Below, piece by piece: positions 25,428-34,395 of a DNA stretch of 64,000 nt (position 1 is the first letter of the stretch; every line of letters begins with the position of its first letter). The DNA is from Arthrobacter sp. 24S4-2 (lineage in GTDB: Bacteria > Actinomycetota > Actinomycetes > Actinomycetales > Micrococcaceae), in assembly GCF_005280255.1 (NCBI RefSeq), contig NZ_CP040018.1:5208001-5272000 (forward strand), in the 5' to 3' direction. The position numbers and the translations under genes were made by a program. The notes below the pieces were generated by a model. The model was given only the letters and a program-made list of their open reading frames with translations. It was not told the origin of the DNA and made no database searches.

Positions 25428-25691
25428 ATGAGTTTTTTCATCAAGCTGCTTGGAACCGGAGTGAGCCTGCTGGCCGGATTCGCCGGCACCAAGGCCGTTG
25501 ACGTCGTGTGGGAAAAGGTCACCGGCAGGAAGCCGCCCAAGGGCGATAAGGACGACGTCCCCACCACCCTCCGCAGCGCCCTGACCTTTGCCCTGATCTC
25601 CGCGGCCGTCAGCGCCATCATCCAGGTCCTCGCCAACCGCGGCACGCAGCGGGCCGTCACCCGTTTCGCCAAGAGCCAGGACATCGTCTAG
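25428..25691 (+). CDS. DUF4235 small membrane protein
   Basis: An 87-aa protein with two hydrophobic segments, near residues 3-20 (FFIKLLGTGVSLLAGFAG) and 49-68 (LRSALTFALISAAVSAIIQ), flanking a charged loop KVTGRKPPKGDKDD. This is the DUF4235 pattern, a widespread actinobacterial membrane protein of unknown role. GAGGAG lies 8 nt before the ATG. It stands alone, between the divergent thiamine transporter leader and the convergent Mrp operon end. Confidence 0.85.
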   Translation: MSFFIKLLGTGVSLLAGFAGTKAVDVVWEKVTGRKPPKGDKDDVPTTLRSALTFALISAAVSAIIQVLANRGTQRAVTRFAKSQDIV

Positions 25692-25745
25692 GCATTCATT
25701 CGGCGGTTGGGCCGGCTTCGGCAGGCCCAACCTCCGGCTTCCGGC

Positions 25746-26168
25746 TCAGGCATCGTCGTCTGCTGCCCGTTTGTCGGCTGCTTTCTCTCCGGCCGCCTTC
25801 TGCCCTGCCGCCTTCTGCACTACGGCCTCCAGTTCGTCCGTGGTGAGCAGTTCGCGGTGCAGGTGCTTGGTGCGGTAGCCGGCCCGGCCCACCATGTGCG
25901 CGGACACGGGCACGGTGAGCACCTGGAAGATCCATGCCACGAACAGCACGGGCCACACCCACCATGTCCGCAGCTGCAGCCCCACCGAGGCCAGCAGCAG
26001 GAAGAGGCCCAGCACCTGCGGCTTGGTGGCGGCGTGCATCCTGCTCATCAGGTCGGGGAAGCGCAGGAGTCCGACGGCGGCGCCGAGGGACATCACGGCG
26101 CCCGCCACCATAAAGACGGCCGAAACCGTGTCGATGACCGTATCCACGGCGGATACCTCAGGATTCAT
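25746..26168 (-). CDS. mrpG: Mrp Na+/H+ antiporter subunit G
   Basis: A 140-aa last subunit of the Mrp complex. Three transmembrane helices include AVFMVAGAVMSLGAAVGLLR, followed by the signature FPDLMSRMHAATKPQVLGL. The C-terminus is a Lys/Ala-rich tail of repeated KAAGQKAAGEKAADKRAA type. The ATG at 26168 lies inside mrpF, overlapping it by 11 nt. The complex exchanges cytoplasmic Na+ (or K+) for protons and supports salt and alkali tolerance. Confidence 0.9.
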   Translation of the reverse strand: MNPEVSAVDTVIDTVSAVFMVAGAVMSLGAAVGLLRFPDLMSRMHAATKPQVLGLFLLLASVGLQLRTWWVWPVLFVAWIFQVLTVPVSAHMVGRAGYRTKHLHRELLTTDELEAVVQKAAGQKAAGEKAADKRAADDDA

Positions 26169-26436
26169 TGGGCCGCTCCCGCCGGTCTGCCACGAAACGT
26201 GCCACGGTGACGGAGCCGATGAACCCGATGATGGCCAGCGCCACGAGCAGCATCAGGTTGTTCAGGTGCCGGTTGACGGCCATGTCGATGCACAGGGCAG
26301 CTCCGATGATGGCCAGCAGCACGTCCGAGGCCAGGACCCGGTCCAGCAGGGAAGGGCCGATGGCGATCCGGACTATGGCACCCGCCGCCGCAAGGGACAG
26401 GATCACAGCCGTCACGGTCAGGACAATTTCCATCAT
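26158..26436 (-). CDS. mrpF: Mrp Na+/H+ antiporter subunit F
   Basis: A 92-aa protein with three predicted transmembrane helices. IVRIAIGPSLLDRVLASDVL is the MrpF signature with its conserved Asp, and AVNRHLNNLMLLVALAIIGF follows. The start overlaps the mrpE stop by ATGA and the 3' end overlaps mrpG. It is essential for full Mrp complex assembly in characterised systems. Confidence 0.9.
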   Translation of the reverse strand: MMEIVLTVTAVILSLAAAGAIVRIAIGPSLLDRVLASDVLLAIIGAALCIDMAVNRHLNNLMLLVALAIIGFIGSVTVARFVADRRERPNES

Positions 26437-26978
26437 GCGCCCACCTCCTGCTGCAGCGCGGCAAGTTCGTCTTTCGTGCCCATGATCCTGATCAGCCCGG
26501 CTTCGGTGTCCCGGACTTCCTTTCGCAGGCTCACAATGTCCTCTCCGTTTCGCACATTCAGGCCGTGGATGTAGAGCGTGGACGTGGAGCGGTCCACCTC
26601 CACCACCAGGGATCCCGGAATAAGCGAGATGACGTGGCCGGTTGCGGTCACCATCAGGTCCGAATGGCTTCGGAGCTGGACGGCGACGACGGCGTTGGTC
26701 ACCTTGGGGCCGCGGGCCACCGCCAGGTACAGCACCTGGAGGCTGGCGGCCACCACCTTGCCCAGGAACACCACAGCGAACGGTACGGCACGCAGCACGT
26801 TGAACCGGCCGCCCAGTTCCACCGGGGGCAGGTAGAAGAGCCGGGCCACCACCACGGCGATGAGCGCCCCGAAGAGTAGGTTCCCGGGGCTGAAGTCCTG
26901 CCACAGCGCACCCCAGACGAAAACAAGCCAGACCAGGAGCGGCAGTTCCTGCCGGAGGGAGATCCGCCGTCGGCTCAT
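26433..26978 (-). CDS. mrpE: Mrp Na+/H+ antiporter subunit E
   Basis: A 181-aa membrane protein. FSPGNLLFGALIAVVVARLF, then the soluble portion with AVVAVQLRSHSDLMVTATGH, ISLIPGSLVVEVDRSTSTLY and IHGL, match MrpE. The C-terminal ~45 residues are an additional charged segment ending QQEVGA. Four-nucleotide overlaps with mrpD and mrpF indicate coupled translation. Confidence 0.92.
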   Translation of the reverse strand: MSRRRISLRQELPLLVWLVFVWGALWQDFSPGNLLFGALIAVVVARLFYLPPVELGGRFNVLRAVPFAVVFLGKVVAASLQVLYLAVARGPKVTNAVVAVQLRSHSDLMVTATGHVISLIPGSLVVEVDRSTSTLYIHGLNVRNGEDIVSLRKEVRDTEAGLIRIMGTKDELAALQQEVGA

Positions 26979-28609
26979 TTCTGCGCCTCCTGCTGTGCGG
27001 GTTCAGGCTGTGCCGGTTCGGGCTGCGCGATCGGGGGCACCGGGGCGTTTTCGCCCAGCACCGCCTGGATGTAGGAGGACCTGTCCAGCATGTCCGCGGC
27101 GGACTGGTCCGCCACTTTGAACAGCGGCCCGGCGAAAACGGTCAGTGCCACGCCGAAGATCACCAGCCCCATGGTCGATCCCACCATGGTCCGGGGCAGC
27201 AGCGTGACGTTGCGTTTGCCCGCACGGGCGCCGGTGTCGGACTCCTCGGCTGGCGCCAGCAGCACCGGGTCCGGGTTCTCGGCGTCCTCGGGCTTGCGCC
27301 AGAATGCGCGGTTCCATACGCGGGCCACGGCCAGCAGCGTCAGCAGGCTGGTCAGGACGCCGCCGATCACCAGGGCGTAGGCCAGGGGGGTGCCGAGCTG
27401 CACGCCTGCCTGCATCAGCCCGAGCTTGCCGAGGAAGCCGGAGAACGGCGGGATCCCGGCCAGGTTCATGGCCGGGATGAAGAACAGCAGGGCCAGCACC
27501 GGGGACAGCTTGGCCAGGCCGGCCACGCGGTCGATAGACGAGCTTCCGCCGCGTCGCTCGATCAGGCCCGTGACAAGGAACAGGCTGGTCTGGATGGTGA
27601 TGTGGTGGGCCACGTAGAAGACTGCGGCTCCGAGCCCGGCCACGGACGACATGGCCAGCCCGAACACCATGTAGCCGATGTGGCTCACCAGGGTGAAGGA
27701 GAGCAGACGCTTGATGTCGCTCTGCGCCAGCGCACCGAGAATTCCCACCACCATGGTGAGCAGCGCCGCCACCATCAGCGGGGTGTTCAGCGAGTCCCCC
27801 GGGAACAGCAGGGTTTCGGTCCGCACCATCGCGTAAACGCCCACCTTGGTCAGCAGGCCGGCGAACACCGCAGTGACAGGGGCAGGCGCCGTCGGGTACG
27901 AGTCAGGCAGCCAGAAGGACAGCGGGAAGACCGCCGCCTTGATGCCGAAGGCAACGAGGAGCATCACGTGCAGCAGCATCCTGGTCCCCGGATCCAGGTC
28001 CGCGAGCTTGATCGCGAGATCTGCCATGTTGATGGTGCCGGTGGCCCCGTAGATCATGGCGATGGCGATCAGGAAGAGGATGGACGAGACCACGGAGACC
28101 ACCACATAGGTCACGCCGGCGCGGATGCGCGGACCGGTTCCGCCGAGGGTCATGAGCACGTAGCTTGCCGTCAGCAGGATCTCGAAGCCCACATAGAGGT
28201 TGAAGAGGTCCCCCGACAGGAACGCGTTGGACACCCCGGCCACCAGGATCAGGTAAGTGGGGTGGAAGATCGACAGGGGTGCGTCCTCGTCGCCGTCGGC
28301 CATACCCTGGCCGGTGGCGTACACCAGGACTGCGAGGCTGACGGCCGAGGAGACCACCAGCATCAGGGACGAGAACTGGTCCACCACCATCACGATGCCC
28401 CACGGCGGCAGCCAGCCGCCGATGTTGACGGCCGCCGTTCCGCCGTCCCACACCGAGGCCAGCAACGCACACTCGAGCACGAGGGTCAGGGACAGCAAGG
28501 TGATGCTGACTGCGCGCTGCGCCCGCGAGTGCCGGATCAGCACGAACGTCAGGGCGGCACCGAGGATGGGGAGGACGACGGCGAGCGGGGCAAAGCTTGC
28601 GACGTTCAC
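26975..28609 (-). CDS. mrpD: Mrp Na+/H+ antiporter subunit D
   Basis: A 544-aa NuoM/NuoN-like proton-translocating subunit with about 14 transmembrane helices. Conserved parts include LFNLYVGFEILLTASYVLM with its key Glu, the FLLPDSYPTAP-like SFWLPDSYPTAPAPVTAVFA with neighbouring Lys, and NLAGIPPFSGFLGKLGLMQA. It has a long hydrophilic C-terminus with tandem Pro-Glu-Pro-Ala motifs (QPEPAQPEPAQQEAQK). The overlaps with mrpC and mrpE are of the ATGA type. Confidence 0.93.
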   Translation of the reverse strand: MNVASFAPLAVVLPILGAALTFVLIRHSRAQRAVSITLLSLTLVLECALLASVWDGGTAAVNIGGWLPPWGIVMVVDQFSSLMLVVSSAVSLAVLVYATGQGMADGDEDAPLSIFHPTYLILVAGVSNAFLSGDLFNLYVGFEILLTASYVLMTLGGTGPRIRAGVTYVVVSVVSSILFLIAIAMIYGATGTINMADLAIKLADLDPGTRMLLHVMLLVAFGIKAAVFPLSFWLPDSYPTAPAPVTAVFAGLLTKVGVYAMVRTETLLFPGDSLNTPLMVAALLTMVVGILGALAQSDIKRLLSFTLVSHIGYMVFGLAMSSVAGLGAAVFYVAHHITIQTSLFLVTGLIERRGGSSSIDRVAGLAKLSPVLALLFFIPAMNLAGIPPFSGFLGKLGLMQAGVQLGTPLAYALVIGGVLTSLLTLLAVARVWNRAFWRKPEDAENPDPVLLAPAEESDTGARAGKRNVTLLPRTMVGSTMGLVIFGVALTVFAGPLFKVADQSAADMLDRSSYIQAVLGENAPVPPIAQPEPAQPEPAQQEAQK

Positions 28610-29214
28610 TTCACGCCTCCTTCCGGGCCGGGGGTTACGTTCTGGGAACCTGGCTGTTCTTCCGCGGCGGCGTCCTTGGCTTTGATCTTGCGGTCGCCTG
28701 CTTTCACCATGGGGGTGCCGCTCTCGGCACTGTCGCCGTAAACATCGGAGCCGGACATGCCGGCGTCGGAAATGCCCTGGCCGTCGGACCCGATCATGGT
28801 CAGCGGAAACTCGGACGTCTCAACGGGGATCTCGGAATCGTCCTCGGCGTCGAAGCTGGGGGTTTCGGCAACGCGGATATCTTCCACGTCGTCCTGGATC
28901 TCATCGCGGCGGGCCAGCACCCAGGAACGGTAGATGATGCCCAGCATGAACGCCGTCACAGCGAAGGAAATCACGATGGACGTCAGGATCAGCGCCTGCG
29001 GGAGCGGATCGCTGTAATCGTGGGGGTCTGTGTCCTTGCTGAACATGGGTGCCAGGCCGGCGTGGCCGCCGGTGGCCAGGATCAGGAGGTTGGTGGCGTT
29101 GGCCAGCAGCATCAGTCCCAGGAGCACACGGGTGAGGCTGCGTTCCATGAGCAGGTAGATGCCGCAGGCGTAGAGAGCGCCCATGACCGTCAGCAGTGTC
29201 AGGTTGACGCTCAT
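28606..29214 (-). CDS. mrpC: Mrp Na+/H+ antiporter subunit C
   Basis: A 202-aa NuoK-like subunit with three helices: NLTLLTVMGALYACGIYLLM, LLGLMLLANATNLLILATGG and ALILTSIVISFAVTAFMLGI. An extended hydrophilic, acidic C-terminal tail (about residues 115-202) is longer than in bacillary MrpC. The ATG at 29214 overlaps the mrpA stop by ATGA. Confidence 0.92.
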   Translation of the reverse strand: MSVNLTLLTVMGALYACGIYLLMERSLTRVLLGLMLLANATNLLILATGGHAGLAPMFSKDTDPHDYSDPLPQALILTSIVISFAVTAFMLGIIYRSWVLARRDEIQDDVEDIRVAETPSFDAEDDSEIPVETSEFPLTMIGSDGQGISDAGMSGSDVYGDSAESGTPMVKAGDRKIKAKDAAAEEQPGSQNVTPGPEGGVK

Positions 29215-32200
29215 GCCCTCCCCCTCCCCGTGGTTTCGGCGGGGACTCCATCGGCTTCCTGGCCCTCGGTCTCGCCGGCCGGTTGTTCTTCGAAGTGCTC
29301 GTCGATCTCGGCGCCCAGGCTGCGCAGCACGTCCAGCACCAGCCCCACCACCACGATGTAGACGCCGATGTCGAAAATGGTGGAGGTGACGAACTTGATG
29401 TCGCCAAACACCGGCAGCCAGAGTTCGATGATGGCGCTCTGGAACACCTGGCCGCCAAGGAGCAGCGGCACCACGCCGGAGGCCGCGGCCGTCGCGAGTC
29501 CGACTCCCAGGAGGGTTCCCGCGCCCACCGGAGAAGCCTCCCGCAGTTCGAAACGGCCGCCGGCCAGGTAACGGATGGTCAGGGCAAGCCCGGCCATCAG
29601 TCCGCCGGCGAAGCCGCCTCCCGGAAGGTTGTGGCCGGCCAGCAGCAGGTAGATGGAGAAGACAACCATCGAATGGAACACCAGCCGGGTGACCACTTCG
29701 AAGATGATGGAGCGGCGCTCCGGGGCCAGGGTGCGTCCGGCAACCAGCCAGGCGTCGCGGGCGGACGCGGCAAACTGGCGCGTCAGGGCCAGTGCGGCAT
29801 TGTCGCGGCTGCTCTGGCCCGTTGCCGTCCGGCGTCCGACGGTTCCCTCGGCCACGGTGGAGGAGGCGCGGATGCCGTCGCCGCGGCCCTTCACAAAGAT
29901 GAGGCTGGCCACGCCGGTGGCGGCAAGGGCCAGCACGGAGATCTCGCCGAAGGTGTCCCACGCCCTGATGTCCACGAGGGTGACGTTGACAATGTTCAGT
30001 CCGCCGCCGCCTTCGTACGCGAGCCGCGGGAACTCCAGCGAGACCGGCGTCGCAGTCCGGGCACCCATGGCGTAGATGGCCACGAAGACCATGGTGACGC
30101 CGAACGCCGCCCCGATGATCACGCGGATCACCCGGTACTTGCCGCCGGTGCGGTCCCTGAGCTCGGCCGGCAGGCTGCGCATCGCCAGGACGAACGCCAC
30201 CAGGATGATGGTTTCCACCAGCATCTGGGTCAGGGCAAGGTCCGGCGCGCCCTGCAGGGCGAACATCAGGGCGATGCCGTAGCCGGTCACCGAGACCATC
30301 AGCACCGCGAGGAACCGCTTGTTGGCCCGCACCGCCGCCAGTGCCCCGATGATGATGCCCGCGCCTGCCACCAGCTGGAGCGGCGAGTTGGGATCGATGA
30401 AGTACAGGCCGCCCGGGAGGGGCTTTCTGGCAATAATCAGGGCGGTGAGGGGAAGCGCGAAGGCCACCGTGAGGATCACCGCGAGGTAGAAGAACAGCGA
30501 ACCACGCTGCGTGCGGCCGGTGATCCAGACGGCGACGTCGTCCAGGGCGCCGATGGTGACCTGGTAGGCACGGTCGCCGTCCACCCAGGCCGGGACCCGG
30601 CTTTGGGCACGGGCCACGAGGTTGCGGCCGTAGAACATGGCCAGGCCCAGCACGAAAGTGATGGCCGTCAGCCCAAGCGCGGGAGTGAATCCGTGCCATA
30701 GCGCGAGGTGCCCGGCGGCGCCGGCCGGTTCCCCGCCGTCGTGCACGAAGTCCGCCGCGTACGGCTGGATCCACTCATCCACGGGCGCCGGCCACAGGCC
30801 GTACACGATGGTCAGCAGGCTCAGCAGCGCCGGGGCGGCCAGGAACGACGGCTTAATGGATTTGAAGGGCGTGGGTTCCAGGCCCGGCTTCGCCGCGAAG
30901 GCACCCCACATGAAGCGCGCGCTGTACGCGAAGGTCAGGATGGACCCCAGGACCAGTCCGGCGAGCACCACCAGTCCCCAGGGATCCTGCTGTCCGCTGC
31001 CGTCGTGAGAGGCGTAGTGGACGAACGCCTCGAACACGGATTCCTTGGCCACGAAGCCGGCCAGCGGCGGGATTCCGGCCATGGATGCCGCGCCGATGGC
31101 CGCCACGACGGCCAGCGCCCGGGACGATTTGTAGACGCCGGACAGCTTGCGCAGGTCGCGGGTTCCGGACTGGTGGTCGATGATGCCCACCACCAGGAAC
31201 AGGGTGGCTTTGAAGAGGCCGTGAGCCAGGAGCAGGGCCAGCCCGGCCAGCGCCGCGTCCGGCCTGCCGAGCCCCACCACCATAGTGAGGAAGCCCAGCT
31301 GGCTGACCGTGCCGTAGGCAAGGATGAGTTTGATGTCCGTCTGCCGGAGCGCCCGGTATCCGCCCACCAGCATGGTGGCCAGGCCCAGGCCCAGCACCAT
31401 GGGCAGCCAGTACGCCGTTTCTGCGAACCCCGGGGCCAGCCGCGCCACAATGTAGACGCCGGCCTTCACCATGGCTGCGGCATGGAGGTACGCGCTCACC
31501 GGGGTGGGCGCCGCCATGGCTCCGGGGAGCCAGAAGTGGAACGGGATCAGTGCGGACTTCGTCACCGCACCGATAAGGATCAGTACGACGGCGGCTGCCA
31601 CGGCCGCTGCAGCCGGCCCGGCTGCCAGCCCGGGGGCCTGCGCCAGGATCGCTGAGATCCGGTAGGTTCCGGCGCTGGAGCCCAGAATGATGAGGCCCAC
31701 GAGCATGGCCAGGCCGCCCGCGGTGGTGACCATCAGGGCTTGCAGGGCCGAGCGCCTCGCGGAGAGCCGGGTGCGGGCGTAGCCGATCAGCAGATAGGAC
31801 AGGACGGTGGTGAGTTCCCAGAAGATGAACATCAGGAGCAGGTCATCGGCTATGACCAGGCCGAACATCGCCCCGGCGAAGGCCAGCAGCTGGGCCCCGA
31901 AACCGCCCAGGTCGCTGTCCTTGTTCTTGAAATAGCGCGCACAGTAGACCAGCACCAGCGCGCCCACCCCGAGCACCAGCAGGGACATGATCCAGGCCAG
32001 GGCGTCCATCCGGAACGCGAGCTCGATCTTGAGTTCGGGAATCCAGGGAATGGTCTCGGTGATGGCGCCGGCGTCCGCTCCGGCCTGGTACACGGCGTCA
32101 CGCTGCAGCAGCAGCCAGACGAACGAGCCGGCCGGGACCGCGGCCAGCGCGTAGAACGAATTCCTGCGGAACTTCCTGAAGAAGAACGGCGCCACAGCGG

Positions 32201-32234
32201 CCACCGCGAAATGCACGGCAAGGACTGTGATCAC
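29211..32234 (-). CDS. mrpA: Mrp Na+/H+ antiporter subunit A fused to subunit B
   Basis: A 1007-aa fusion. The N-terminal ~800 residues are MrpA, NuoL-like: MFIFWELTTVLSYLLIGYA, SALIPFHFWLPGAMAAPTPV, SAYLHAAAMVKAGVYIVARL and MAGIPPLAGFVAKESVFEAF. The C-terminal ~200 residues are an MrpB domain: GHNLPGGGFAGGLMAGLALT and the final helices with FDIGVYIVVVGLVLDVLRSL. There is no separate mrpB, consistent with the fusion. It is the first gene of the leftward A(B)CDEFG operon. Confidence 0.95.
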   Translation of the reverse strand: MITVLAVHFAVAAVAPFFFRKFRRNSFYALAAVPAGSFVWLLLQRDAVYQAGADAGAITETIPWIPELKIELAFRMDALAWIMSLLVLGVGALVLVYCARYFKNKDSDLGGFGAQLLAFAGAMFGLVIADDLLLMFIFWELTTVLSYLLIGYARTRLSARRSALQALMVTTAGGLAMLVGLIILGSSAGTYRISAILAQAPGLAAGPAAAAVAAAVVLILIGAVTKSALIPFHFWLPGAMAAPTPVSAYLHAAAMVKAGVYIVARLAPGFAETAYWLPMVLGLGLATMLVGGYRALRQTDIKLILAYGTVSQLGFLTMVVGLGRPDAALAGLALLLAHGLFKATLFLVVGIIDHQSGTRDLRKLSGVYKSSRALAVVAAIGAASMAGIPPLAGFVAKESVFEAFVHYASHDGSGQQDPWGLVVLAGLVLGSILTFAYSARFMWGAFAAKPGLEPTPFKSIKPSFLAAPALLSLLTIVYGLWPAPVDEWIQPYAADFVHDGGEPAGAAGHLALWHGFTPALGLTAITFVLGLAMFYGRNLVARAQSRVPAWVDGDRAYQVTIGALDDVAVWITGRTQRGSLFFYLAVILTVAFALPLTALIIARKPLPGGLYFIDPNSPLQLVAGAGIIIGALAAVRANKRFLAVLMVSVTGYGIALMFALQGAPDLALTQMLVETIILVAFVLAMRSLPAELRDRTGGKYRVIRVIIGAAFGVTMVFVAIYAMGARTATPVSLEFPRLAYEGGGGLNIVNVTLVDIRAWDTFGEISVLALAATGVASLIFVKGRGDGIRASSTVAEGTVGRRTATGQSSRDNAALALTRQFAASARDAWLVAGRTLAPERRSIIFEVVTRLVFHSMVVFSIYLLLAGHNLPGGGFAGGLMAGLALTIRYLAGGRFELREASPVGAGTLLGVGLATAAASGVVPLLLGGQVFQSAIIELWLPVFGDIKFVTSTIFDIGVYIVVVGLVLDVLRSLGAEIDEHFEEQPAGETEGQEADGVPAETTGRGRA

Positions 32235-32438
32235 TGGTATCTCCGCAACGTCAGGAATTCGATTGTCAAAAGTTGGAGCAGGCGGCTATTCGTCAGGTTC
32301 GGTGCCGACAGTTTATCAAGCGGACGCAAACACTTTTGACGCGTGTTCACGCGCTGCCGCACGGATTCCCCGTGACGGCGGGGAGTTTCCACCCGCCGTT
32401 CACCGTCCGTTGCGCTTAGGGCGGATACGATTCAGCCT

Positions 32439-33842
32439 ATGAACCCCGTGACAGCTTCCGCGGCCACCCAGCCTCCGTCCGAACTGGAGTCAGGCCCTCC
32501 GGCCACCAGCAAGGGCCGCGTGCTTGCCTGGGCCGCCTGGGACTGGGGATCGGCGGCATTCAACGCCGTCATGACCACCTTTGTGTTCACCGTGTACCTC
32601 ACGTCCAATGCCTTCGGTGGCGAAGACCAGGCATCCGCGGTGCTCGGCGGCGCCCTGGCCATTGCGGGAGCGGCCATCGCACTCCTTGCTCCGGTGACGG
32701 GCCAGCGCTCGGACACCGGCGGACGCCGCAAGCTGTGGCTTGGCGTCAACACAGCCGCCGTCGCCGTCCTCACGGGACTGTGCTTCTTCGTCTTCCCGCG
32801 GCCGGAGTTCCTGCTGCTCGGCGTCACGCTGATCGCCCTGGGCAATGTCTTCTTCGAGTTCGCCGGCGTCAACTACAACGCCATGCTGGCGCAGATTTCC
32901 ACCCCGAAGAACATCGGCAAGGTGAGCGGTTTCGGCTGGGGCATGGGCTACCTCGGCGGCATCGTGGCCCTTTTGATCGTGCTGCAACTGTTCGTCCAGC
33001 CAAGCTTCGAGTGGTTCGGCGCGTCCACCCAGGACAGCCTCAACATCCGGCTGGTGGCAGTGTTCTCCGCCCTCTGGTTCTTCATCTTTGCGCTGCCGGT
33101 GCTGTTCGCCGTACCTGAGCTGCCCAAGCCGAAGCAGGCCGCCAAGCTCGGGTTCCTGGCCTCGTACGGGTTGCTGGTCCGCCGTATCAAGGCGATCTAC
33201 CGGACCAGCCCGCACACCATCTTCTTCCTGCTCGCCAGTGCCATCTTCCGGGACGGCCTGGCCGCCGTCTTTACCTTTGGCGGGATCATCGCGGCGGGGA
33301 CGTTCGGTTTCGAGCTGAAGGAAGTGATCTTCTTCGCCATCTTCGGCAACATCGTGGCGGCCGTGGGCGCCATGATCGGCGGCTTCCTGGACGACCGCGT
33401 CGGGCCCAAGGCCGTCATCATCGGCTCGCTTGTGGGACTGCTGGTTGCGGGCACGGCCATCCTGGTGCTGGGCAACGGGAACTATGTCTTCTTCGGCCAG
33501 GCCTGGGCTGGTACCAGCACGTTCTGGGTGTTCGGGCTGTTCCTGTGCCTGTTCGTTGGCCCGGCCCAGTCCTCCTCCCGGGCCTACCTGGCCAGGGTTG
33601 CTCCGCACGGCGAATCCGGGGAGCTGTTTGGCCTGTATGCCACCACGGGCCGCGCCGTCAGCTTCCTGGCGCCATCGCTCTTCACCCTCTGCATCGCGGT
33701 GGCGTCGCCCCTTGTGGCGCCGGGGGAAGCCCAGCGCTGGGGGATCCTCGGCATCATGGTGGTGCTGCTGGCCGGGCTGCTGGTGCTTCTGCCGGTAAAG
33801 CCGCCGGGCAAGGTGGAAATCGCGGTGGTTCCCGAGGCCTGA
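32439..33842 (+). CDS. MFS transporter, Atg22/UMF1 family
   Basis: A 467-aa membrane protein with 12 predicted helices. AWAAWDWGSAAFNAVMTTFV is the Atg22-family opening. GQRSDTGGRRKLWLG is the MFS loop 2-3 motif, and FGWGMGYLGGIVALLIVLQL follows. Members export amino acids or related small molecules; the substrate here is unknown. It is divergent from mrpA, and no regulator gene adjoins it. Confidence 0.88.
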   Translation: MNPVTASAATQPPSELESGPPATSKGRVLAWAAWDWGSAAFNAVMTTFVFTVYLTSNAFGGEDQASAVLGGALAIAGAAIALLAPVTGQRSDTGGRRKLWLGVNTAAVAVLTGLCFFVFPRPEFLLLGVTLIALGNVFFEFAGVNYNAMLAQISTPKNIGKVSGFGWGMGYLGGIVALLIVLQLFVQPSFEWFGASTQDSLNIRLVAVFSALWFFIFALPVLFAVPELPKPKQAAKLGFLASYGLLVRRIKAIYRTSPHTIFFLLASAIFRDGLAAVFTFGGIIAAGTFGFELKEVIFFAIFGNIVAAVGAMIGGFLDDRVGPKAVIIGSLVGLLVAGTAILVLGNGNYVFFGQAWAGTSTFWVFGLFLCLFVGPAQSSSRAYLARVAPHGESGELFGLYATTGRAVSFLAPSLFTLCIAVASPLVAPGEAQRWGILGIMVVLLAGLLVLLPVKPPGKVEIAVVPEA

Positions 33843-33907
33843 GCCGGCCCTTGGGAAATCGGCGGTTCCCCACCTCCAACGGCCTGTACGCGGACTAGGC
33901 TGGTGCC

Positions 33908-34390
33908 ATGAACGTGGATGAGACAGACCTCCCTGGCCTTGGCAGGCGCAAGGATTTCATGACCGCCTCGGGACGCCGGATCGGCGTCGTTGAGTACCGC
34001 GAAGGCCAGACCGAATTGATCGTTTCCACCTGGGACGATCCCGACACGTGCCAGGCTTCGATCCCGCTGACCGCCGATGAAGCCGCGGCCCTGGGCAACC
34101 TCTTGGGCGGACAGCGCCTGGCCATGCAACTCTCTGAAGAGCACCGGGAGATCCCCGGGATCGTCACGCGCCAGTTCTCCATTGGCGGGGACTCACCGTT
34201 CGTCAACCAGCCCATGGGGAAGGCCTGCATCCGCACCCGCAGCGGCGTCTCCATCGTTGCCATCATGCGGGAGGGAGAGGTGGTTCCGTCGCCGGGACCG
34301 GACGTCTTACTTCATCCCGGTGACCTGCTTGTGGCGGTGGGAACGCAAGACGGACTAGACAAAGCGGCCGATATCCTGCGCAACGGCTAA
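33908..34390 (+). CDS. TrkA-C regulatory subunit of a cation/proton antiporter (KhtT-like)
   Basis: A 160-aa soluble protein. An N-terminal domain (MTASGRRIGVVEYREGQTEL) precedes an RCK-C/TrkA-C domain: SPFVNQPMGKACIRTRSGVS, then VPSPGPDVLLHPGDLLVAVG. In the KhtTU system such a subunit gates a CPA2 antiporter in response to nucleotides and pH. The antiporter gene starts 5 nt downstream, which supports the pairing. Confidence 0.88.
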   Translation: MNVDETDLPGLGRRKDFMTASGRRIGVVEYREGQTELIVSTWDDPDTCQASIPLTADEAAALGNLLGGQRLAMQLSEEHREIPGIVTRQFSIGGDSPFVNQPMGKACIRTRSGVSIVAIMREGEVVPSPGPDVLLHPGDLLVAVGTQDGLDKAADILRNG

Positions 34391-34395
34391 GCGGC

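Noticed and set aside
29283..30701. 472-codon ORF opposite mrpA
   Set aside because: Antisense to conserved MrpA and MrpB domains; low-complexity His/Gly/Gln composition.
32490..33608. 372-codon leftward ORF opposite the Atg22-type MFS gene
   Set aside because: Shadow frame, extremely rich in Glu, Asp, Gly and Arg with no recognisable domain, while the + frame has a complete 12-helix transporter.
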